Below are positions 51,597 through 57,288 of a stretch of DNA of 64,000 nt, in pieces; the first letter of the stretch is position 1; each line of letters opens with the position of its first letter. Source of the stretch: Chitinophagaceae bacterium UBA4407. Lineage in GTDB: Bacteria > Bacteroidota > Bacteroidia > Chitinophagales > Chitinophagaceae. Below the pieces are notes generated by a model that saw only the letters and a list, made by a program, of their open reading frames with translations, was not told where the DNA came from and ran no database searches. Location of the stretch: assembly GCA_002390845.1 (NCBI GenBank), contig DGQT01000079.1, positions 19,521 through 83,520 on the forward strand, in the 5' to 3' direction. The position numbers and the translations under genes are program-made.

Positions 51597-52668
51597 GCTG
51601 GGTGACGAAATTTTGCAAAACCGAATCGTAATGGCACCCATGACAAGGTGCAGGGCTATTGGAAATATTCCCAATGAACTGATGGCTGAATACTATGAAC
51701 AACGTTCTGCTGCCGGGCTGATTATTACTGAAGGCACAGCGCCATCTGCCAATGGATTGGGTTATGCACGCATACCCGGAATTTTCAACGATGCCCAGGT
51801 GCAGGGTTGGAAAAAAACAACTTCCGCAGTGCACGGAAATGGTGGAAAAATATTTTTACAGTTAATGCACTGCGGAAGAATAAGCCATCCCCTTAATATG
51901 AATGCAGGCACAGAAATACTGGCACCGTCTGCAATAAAACCTGCCGGGCAAATGTGGACGGATGCCAAACAAATGCAGGACTTTCCCATACCAAAAGAAA
52001 TGACCACAAAAGACATTGTAACTACAAAGGCAGAATATATCACTGCCGCCGAAAATGCAATAGCTGCAAGATTTGATGGCGTTGAACTGCATGGCGCCAA
52101 TGGCTATCTGCTGGAAGAATTTCTTTCGCCGGTAAGTAATACAAGGCAAGATGAATATGGCGGCAGTATAGAAAACCGTTGCCGCTTTGTAATAGAAGTA
52201 GCAAGTGCTGTAGCCGAAGCAATTGGAAAAGATAATACAGGTATCCGTTTGTCACCGTATGGTGTGGCGAGTGATATGCCGCATTATCCTGAAATTGATG
52301 CTACTTACGATTATCTTTCTAAGCAATTAAACGAACTCGATATTGCATATATACACCTAGTTGATCATTCCGCAATGGGTGCGCCTGCAGTACCAATTGA
52401 AATAAAAAAACTGATAAGAAATAATTTTAAAAACAGCATTATACTTTGCGGCGGCTATAATAAAGAAAGAGCAGAGGCTGATATTGAAAGCGGTTTGGCT
52501 GATCTTATCGCATTTGGCAGACCGTTTATAAACAATCCCGACCTTGTTGAAAGAATGGCAAATAACTGGGCGCTCTCAACGGCTCTGCATATGGATCTGT
52601 TTTATACTGCTGATGAAAAAGGATATACCGATTACCCGATATACGATAGCAAATTGGTTCTTGTATGA
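51565..52668 (+). CDS. Old yellow enzyme-family alkene reductase
   Basis: A 367-residue FMN-dependent ene-reductase: start LFTQAKLGDEILQNRIVMAPMTRCRAIGNIPNELMAEYYEQRSAAGLIITEGTAPSA, active-site HGANGYLLEEFLSPVSNTRQDEYGGS, and the closing ADLIAFGRPFINNPDLVERM. It reduces activated C=C bonds, nitro compounds or similar electrophiles with NAD(P)H. It overlaps its neighbours (32 bp upstream, 4 bp downstream), so it is part of one transcript with lactate dehydrogenase. Confidence 0.93.
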   Translation: MNTNKLFTQAKLGDEILQNRIVMAPMTRCRAIGNIPNELMAEYYEQRSAAGLIITEGTAPSANGLGYARIPGIFNDAQVQGWKKTTSAVHGNGGKIFLQLMHCGRISHPLNMNAGTEILAPSAIKPAGQMWTDAKQMQDFPIPKEMTTKDIVTTKAEYITAAENAIAARFDGVELHGANGYLLEEFLSPVSNTRQDEYGGSIENRCRFVIEVASAVAEAIGKDNTGIRLSPYGVASDMPHYPEIDATYDYLSKQLNELDIAYIHLVDHSAMGAPAVPIEIKKLIRNNFKNSIILCGGYNKERAEADIESGLADLIAFGRPFINNPDLVERMANNWALSTALHMDLFYTADEKGYTDYPIYDSKLVLV

Positions 52669-53102
52669 CGATCTACATGCAAACAGCTTGGCTCTTTTTA
52701 TTGGCAATACCTGTTGCTTGTATAGCATGGACTGTAACGCACGAAGAAGTATTCCGGGAGCCAAGAGAATATTGCAGCAACCGTTGCAAGACCGGTAAAA
52801 CATTACTGGTAAGAAAGTTTTTTTACCTCTTCACCTGCGAATATTGTTTCAGCCATTATGTAACCATTCTTTTTCTTTTCTTAACCGGTTATAAATTATT
52901 AATGGATGACTGGCGAGGTTACATCATAGCAGGATTTTCATTGGTATGGATAGCAAATATTTATATGAGTTTATTCGGGTTCATCCGCCAGGATATTAAA
53001 AAAGAAAAAATGGAAATTGAATGTATGCAGGATGATAAAAAAATAAAACCACAATCGTATGAAGTCTTTAAAAAGTTTACTGATAACAACATCGAACAAT
53101 AA
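52665..53102 (+). CDS. Membrane protein with Cys pairs, unknown function
   Basis: A 145-residue protein. Hydrophobic segments: ~7-23 (AWLFLLAIPVACIAWTV), ~65-80 (YVTILFLFLTGYKLL) and ~85-105 (YIIAGFSLVWIANIYMSLFGF). Between the first two lies a Cys-containing region: REYCSNRCKTGKTLLVRKFFYL and FTCEYCFSHY, giving C-x3-C and C-x2-C pairs. The pairs could bind a metal or disulfide. It overlaps its neighbours by 4 and 44 bp, so it was kept within a tight operon; function unknown. Confidence 0.72.
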   Translation: MTIYMQTAWLFLLAIPVACIAWTVTHEEVFREPREYCSNRCKTGKTLLVRKFFYLFTCEYCFSHYVTILFLFLTGYKLLMDDWRGYIIAGFSLVWIANIYMSLFGFIRQDIKKEKMEIECMQDDKKIKPQSYEVFKKFTDNNIEQ

Positions 53103-53775
53103 ACTGTATGACAGCACAAATAAAACAGGTGTATGGATGGAGGACCTGGCAGCACCTTATTTTATCTTAAAAGATACCGGCGATTTTATAACGATCGCAT
53201 CACCACTTGGTGGGCAAATACCACTTGATTTAAACAGCCAGTCTGCTGCTTTTACAACTGAAAATACAAGGCGCTTTATGGAAGATTCGCAGGCTGTTTA
53301 TCACTACTCACATTCGCTTCCGCTTAATGAAATAAAAACCGAAGAATTTGACCTGGTGTTTCTTGTTGGCGGCTATGGGGCAATGTGGGATTTTCACAAT
53401 AACAAATTATTGAACAAAGTGCTTACCAGCTTTAATCTGCAGCACAAACCAATTGGCCTGGTAGGCCACGCCGTTGTGGCTTTACTTTCGTTAACAAACG
53501 AAAACAACGAGCCATTTGTAAGAGGGAGAAAACTTACAGCATTCAGCAACAATGAAGAATCTTTAGCCGGGCTAAATGAGATGCCTCCTTTTTCAATACA
53601 GTCGAAGCTTATTTCAATGGGTGCGCTTTACAGTAACGGGCCCGATTTCAAAAGCTATGTTGTAGCAGATGATAATATCATCACAGGTCAAAACCCTGCA
53701 TCTGCTACTGAAACGGCAAAGCAAATTATAGCATTGGCACATCAGTTAAAATCACGTGTTGAAATTAATTATTAG
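53059..53775 (+). CDS. DJ-1/PfpI-type paralogue lacking the catalytic Cys
   Basis: A 238-residue homologue of the 47.5-kb protein: TGVWMEDLAAPYFILKDTGDFITIASPLGGQIPLDLNSQS and GGYGAMWDF match closely. At the nucleophile elbow the paralogue's FVCHAPAAL is here GLVGHAVVALLS, so Cys is replaced by Gly136 while His137 remains. It is therefore probably not a Cys-dependent hydrolase; a chaperone or binding role is possible. It starts 44 bp inside the preceding gene. Confidence 0.88.
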   Translation: MKSLKSLLITTSNNKLYDSTNKTGVWMEDLAAPYFILKDTGDFITIASPLGGQIPLDLNSQSAAFTTENTRRFMEDSQAVYHYSHSLPLNEIKTEEFDLVFLVGGYGAMWDFHNNKLLNKVLTSFNLQHKPIGLVGHAVVALLSLTNENNEPFVRGRKLTAFSNNEESLAGLNEMPPFSIQSKLISMGALYSNGPDFKSYVVADDNIITGQNPASATETAKQIIALAHQLKSRVEINY

Positions 53776-53839
53776 CAACCCTCCTGTGGTGAAGCAAATA
53801 CATTTCTGCAGTTGCTTTAAATGAAATCATGTTTTAGAT

Positions 53840-53897
53840 ATTTTTTTTGAACTAAGCTGCATTACTACTATCATCTTCGTTGTGTCACTCACTTGTA
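53840..53897 (+). repeat. Interspersed inverted-repeat family, single left arm (type B)
   Basis: Flank TTTTTTTTGAACTAAGCTGC and ATTACTACTATCATCTTC, arm GTTGTGTCACTCACTTGTA (53879-53897). No right arm before the next gene. The flank is near-identical to those at 38.7 and 45.7 kb. Confidence 0.85.
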
Positions 53898-54007
53898 GGT
53901 TTGGTAATACTATTCAGCATTGTGTAGTCTTGTTTTGCAATATCAATCAGGCTTTGATGGAACTTCAGCCGGTTTAAGCATAATTAATTATGCTGCATAT
54001 TTTAAAA

Positions 54008-54075
54008 TGTGTGAATGATATAAATTCTTTCTGTAATTGTATAACACTTTAAAATAATTAAAGGCACACCTTTAT
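54008..54075 (+). promoter_or_regulatory. TGTGTGAAT-type upstream element and ACCTTT box
   Basis: TGTGTGAATGATATAAAT from 54008, TAATTGTATAACACTTT ending 54050, ACCTTTAT at 54068-54075, ATG 99 bp from the element's first base. The 331-bp gap 53776-54106 holds a repeat arm and this element. Confidence 0.75.
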
Positions 54076-54106
54076 ACCTTGAACGATTGTAGTACAAGTA
54101 GTGATT

Positions 54107-54346
54107 ATGAAAACAGAAAATGAAATTAGCAATGCCATTCTAAAAACAACATTGGAGATACAAAAAAAGTTCCCGGAGTTATCAAAATACCTTACAGAAA
54201 TGCCGGTAACTATTCCAGATGCAGTTAATCCTGAAATAACCACCGGCAACCTGGAAGAGTACAGCGAATCATTAAATACATTGGTAACAAAGTATTCAAA
54301 AAATCATCCGGAGAATAAAAATAAAGAAGGCAGCATAACTGATTAA
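54107..54346 (+). CDS. Small unknown protein, first gene of stress-type cluster
   Basis: A 79-residue soluble protein with no recognised family: a helical start (MKTENEISNAILKTTLEIQKKFPELSKYLTEMPVTIPD), then polar residues and a Lys/Glu-rich tail. I start at the ATG at 54107, after a GTG at 54101 in the same frame. Downstream gene begins 12 bp later, so they are likely co-transcribed. It is the gene closest to one of the TGTGTGAAT elements. Confidence 0.7.
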   Translation: MKTENEISNAILKTTLEIQKKFPELSKYLTEMPVTIPDAVNPEITTGNLEEYSESLNTLVTKYSKNHPENKNKEGSITD

Positions 54347-54358
54347 CATCTTAAAATT

Positions 54359-54751
54359 ATGAAAGCAAAATACATAGGCATCTGGATGGATCATGCAAAT
54401 GCCCACCTGATTGAACTTACAAACGGTGCAATGGAAACCAAAATCATTGTTTCTAAGTTTACACATGAAGAAAAAGAAATGACCATAAGTAAAGGAGAAA
54501 AGGAAATGCATAATAAAGAGCAGCATGAGCAATTAGCATATTATAAAGCAATAGCCGCGGTACTTAAAAATTATAAAGAAGTATTGCTTTTTGGGCCTAC
54601 AGATGCTAAAAAAGAACTGGTGAATATTTTAAAAGAAGACCATCATTTTGATAACATAAAAATTGAAATAAAGGATGCCGGCAAAATGACTGAAAACCAG
54701 CAGCATGCCTTTGTTAAAGAATATTTCTCAACGCACAATGCAATGGGGTAA
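54359..54751 (+). CDS. Unknown protein resembling eRF1-domain/translational-machinery-like proteins
   Basis: A 130-residue protein, N-terminus MKAKYIGIWMDHANAHLIEL, which resembles short bacterial proteins with a release-factor-like third domain. Middle FTHEEKEMTISKGEKEMHNKEQHEQLAYYKAIAAVLKNYKEVLLFGPTDAKKELVNIL fits an alpha/beta fold with an RNA-binding-like face. The assignment is by general resemblance only; it is not a confident domain call. It follows the small protein by 12 bp. Confidence 0.55.
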   Translation: MKAKYIGIWMDHANAHLIELTNGAMETKIIVSKFTHEEKEMTISKGEKEMHNKEQHEQLAYYKAIAAVLKNYKEVLLFGPTDAKKELVNILKEDHHFDNIKIEIKDAGKMTENQQHAFVKEYFSTHNAMG

Positions 54752-54795
54752 TGTTTAATAATGTACGCGTATTTATGCTGAATAATGAACTAGAC

Positions 54796-54932
54796 GTACA
54801 AGTGAGTGACCCCGGATCATGTCCGGGGCAGGCTGCCACGCTTTTATATGATCCCATGAAAGAAGAATTTTGAACCGAGCGTGGCAACGATGCTTAATAG
54901 TAGTAATAAAGTTTGGTAAAAAAATATTTTAT
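54796..54932 (-). repeat. Interspersed repeat right arm, type B interrupted by type C inverted repeat
   Basis: GTACAAGTGAGTGAC (54796-54810) breaks off and is followed by CCCGGATCATGTCCGGGG (a hairpin), GCTGCCACGC, and, ~60 bp on, GAGCGTGGCAACGATGCTTA, the type C arm, with the usual outer flank AATAGTAGTAATAAAG TTTGG. GCCACGC and GCGTGGC are complementary. The type C arm replaces the A or B core while keeping the family flank. Confidence 0.75.
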
Positions 54933-55283
54933 ATGCAGGAAAAAAAAGATAGTATAAACGAGTCTGTACAGAAGACAGCTAATGAAAATAAACCTGATGT
55001 TGATGGCTATCCATTATACCCGGTAAGTGAAGATATTTATAATAAGTACAAGGAAGAAGAAAGCATAAATCCTGAAGACTTATCAACAGTGAAGCAGCCT
55101 AATGAAAAAAAGGAGCATGATAACGAAAAAGATTTTGTCGAAGATGTGTCGGGCAGTGATTTAGATGTGCCGGGTGCTGAGTTGGATGATGAAAAGGAAA
55201 AAACCGGAGGCGAAGATGAAGAAAACAACTATTACAGTTTAGGTGGCGATAACCACAACGATTTGGATGAAGACAAAAATTAA
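54933..55283 (+). CDS. Acidic low-complexity protein, conserved but uncharacterised
   Basis: A 116-residue, highly acidic protein (many Asp, Glu). Two ordered-looking blocks: DGYPLYPVSEDIYNKYKEE and the C-terminal DLDVPGAELDDEKEKTGGEDEENNYYSLGGDNHNDLDED. I recall similar proteins in Chitinophagaceae as hypothetical proteins. The frame extends back to 54870, but that part is translated repeat (MNRAWQRCLIVVIKFG), so I start at 54933. Its stop is 9 bp before the universal stress gene. Confidence 0.78.
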   Translation: MQEKKDSINESVQKTANENKPDVDGYPLYPVSEDIYNKYKEEESINPEDLSTVKQPNEKKEHDNEKDFVEDVSGSDLDVPGAELDDEKEKTGGEDEENNYYSLGGDNHNDLDEDKN

Positions 55284-55292
55284 AAAAATTAA

Positions 55293-55757
55293 ATGAAAAA
55301 AATAGTGATTGCACTGGATTATCATCCTGCTGCACAAAAAGTAGCAGAAGAAGGTTATAAACTTTGTGAAGCAATGAATGCTGAAGCAACTTTATTGCAT
55401 GTAATATCAGAACCCTCGTATTATGCTTCTACAATATATGACCCGATAATGGGGTTTGGAGGTTATATGAATATAGATATGATGGAACCTGGTTTTCTTG
55501 TTGAGCTGAAAAAGACATCTATAGTTTTTCTTGAAAATACAAAAGCTCACCTCGGTAATGATGATATTAAAACAATGGTTAAAGAAGGCGATTTTGCTGA
55601 ATGTATTTTAGAAGCTGCAAAAGAAATAAATGCAGATATTATTGTAATGGGTTCTCACAGCCGCAAATGGTTAGAGAAAATAGTGATGGGAAGCACCACT
55701 GAAAAAGTATTGCATCATACTGCTATTCCGCTTTTCATCATCCCAACCAAAAAATAG
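55293..55757 (+). CDS. Universal stress protein (UspA family)
   Basis: A 154-residue single-domain Usp: start KKIVIALDYHPAAQKVAEEG, and the ATP-binding end IIVMGSHSRKWLEKIVMGSTTEKVLHHTAIPLFII carrying the G-x2-G-x9-G-S pattern (GSHSRKWLEKIVMGS, with the first G-x2-G altered). Such proteins support survival under energy or oxidative stress. Close spacing to the acidic protein (9 bp) and to a cupin (43 bp) indicates one transcript. Confidence 0.92.
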   Translation: MKKIVIALDYHPAAQKVAEEGYKLCEAMNAEATLLHVISEPSYYASTIYDPIMGFGGYMNIDMMEPGFLVELKKTSIVFLENTKAHLGNDDIKTMVKEGDFAECILEAAKEINADIIVMGSHSRKWLEKIVMGSTTEKVLHHTAIPLFIIPTKK

Positions 55758-55800
55758 GATTAGCTTTTGTATTGAAACACGATTAATTCAACTTTCATAA

Positions 55801-56169
55801 ATGAGTATCATGAACAGCAGTGAAATAGAAAAAGCGAAAGTGAATATTATTGTTGAAATTGTTCAATATATGCCCAATGCTGTGCTTAGCAAAACAATTA
55901 TTAAAAGAATAACCGGCAATGTAACTGTTTCATCTTTTGCCGCAGGAGAAGAATTAGCAGAGAAAATATCTCCTTTCGACAACTTTATTCAAATAATTGA
56001 TGGCGCCGCCGAAATAACGATTGATGAAAAAAAATATACACTCACATTGGGGCAGGGTATTATTATCCCCGCCCACGCTACCCATTCCTTTAATGCTGAT
56101 GAACAATTTAAGATGATTTCAACAGTAATTAAAAGCGGGTACGAAGACTGGAGCCCTTATCCAGCTTAG
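55801..56169 (+). CDS. Cupin-domain protein
   Basis: A 122-residue cupin: FAAGEELAEKISPFDNFIQIIDGAAEITIDEKKYTLTLGQGIIIPAHATHSFNADEQFKMISTVIKSGYED. Motif 1 lacks the usual His pair (LAEKISPFDNF), while motif 2 keeps PAHATHSF with two His, so metal binding may be partial. The first ATG (55801) and an ATG at 55810 are both possible. It precedes an AraC-type regulator gene by 111 bp. Confidence 0.82.
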   Translation: MSIMNSSEIEKAKVNIIVEIVQYMPNAVLSKTIIKRITGNVTVSSFAAGEELAEKISPFDNFIQIIDGAAEITIDEKKYTLTLGQGIIIPAHATHSFNADEQFKMISTVIKSGYEDWSPYPA

Positions 56170-56280
56170 CTATTGCCTTAATTACAGGCTTGTATAACCC
56201 TTTGTTTTCTTTTTACAAAAAAGGATGGTGTACATTTTGTTGTGTATTATTAATACAACTACACTTCAAAAACTACACAA

Positions 56281-56841
56281 GTGAAACTCTACATCAAATT
56301 CATGGTTAGCATCCGTTGTAAAATGGTGGTAAAAGAGGCATTTAAAAAACTCAACCTTCATTACACAACGATCAATTTGGGCGAAGTAGATGTAGTGGAA
56401 AATATTACAACTGATCAGCGGCTGCAACTAAAAGCTATTTTATTAAAAGCCGGACTGGAACTAATGGATGACAGGAAAGCCATTCTGATTGAAAAAATAA
56501 AGAATGTTATTGTAGAAATGGTTCATTATGCGGACGATTTACCCAAAACAAATTTTTCCAATTTTTTAAGTGAAAAATTAAAGTTCGACTATACCTATCT
56601 CGCAAATATTTTCTCCGAAACACAGGGCACAACCATTGAGCATTATATTATTCTCCATAAAATCGAAAAGGTAAAAGAGTTGATTATTTACGATGAACTT
56701 AACCTTACTGAAATTGCCTACAAACTCCATTACAGCGGCATAGCGCATCTCTCCAGCCAGTTTAAAAAAATAACCGGATTAACACCTTCTTATTTCAAAT
56801 CTTTAAAAAAGAAAAAAATGATTTTGCTTGAAGATTTGTAA
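56281..56841 (+). CDS. AraC-family transcriptional regulator
   Basis: A 186-residue protein. The N-terminal ~75 residues (LYIKFMVSIRCKMVVKEAFKKLNLHYTTINLGEVDVVENI) are a recurrent module in Bacteroidota regulators. The C-terminal half is an AraC double helix-turn-helix: FSNFLSEKLKFDYTYLANIFSETQGTTIEHYIILHKIEKVKEL and LNLTEIAYKLHYSGIAHLSSQFKKITGLTPSYFK. The start is GTG at 56281, matching the module; no ATG precedes it. It may control nearby stress genes, but no effector domain is recognised. Confidence 0.87.
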   Translation: MKLYIKFMVSIRCKMVVKEAFKKLNLHYTTINLGEVDVVENITTDQRLQLKAILLKAGLELMDDRKAILIEKIKNVIVEMVHYADDLPKTNFSNFLSEKLKFDYTYLANIFSETQGTTIEHYIILHKIEKVKELIIYDELNLTEIAYKLHYSGIAHLSSQFKKITGLTPSYFKSLKKKKMILLEDL

Positions 56842-57065
56842 ATAAGGTTTATAAATCAGTAAGGGTTGTCAAAAAAAATATGAACTCAGGAATTGGAGTT
56901 CTTGTGTGCAAAGATCATAATACAGAAGCTGTACAGTATACACCTGGCTGAAAACTTTCACCTGTATTATTAGCTGCATATCAAACAATGCTTCATGCTG
57001 AAAAAAAATTACAACAAAGCCGCTGCAAACTTCATTGTCAAATTCTATTTCAGGTAGAAACCTTG

Positions 57066-57273
57066 TTTAGCCCGGCACAAAGGCACTATTCAGCTTTTCT
57101 TGCGTCGCACAATTGTACGATTGTTTTTTTATGGAGCTTTCAATACGCATTTTTGAAACTATGTCTTTATATTTATTCAATAACTTATATTGTGATTGCT
57201 GAATATTGTTATTCTGCAAAAGAGTGCGATGCAAGAGGCGATGCCATAAAAAACCTTAGCCTGGTTCATAAAA
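57066..57273. repeat. Interspersed inverted repeat, paired arms (type A/A, right arm decayed)
   Basis: Left arm CTTGCGTCGCACAATTGTAC (57099-57118), right arm CAAAAGAGTGCGATGCAAG (57217-57235). Outer flanks TAGCCCGGCAC and TAGCCTGGTTCATAAAAT. It fills the right half of the 447-bp gap 56842-57288; the left half shows no gene. Confidence 0.85.
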
Positions 57274-57288
57274 TTTAAATTGAAAATC

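Noticed and set aside
54870..54932. Extended N-terminus of the acidic protein
   Set aside because: It begins inside the type C repeat arm; the ATG at 54933 is more likely.
56988..57278. 96-residue open frame before the DUF4965 gene
   Set aside because: It runs through both arms of an inverted repeat, has no family features and ends next to the start of the real gene.
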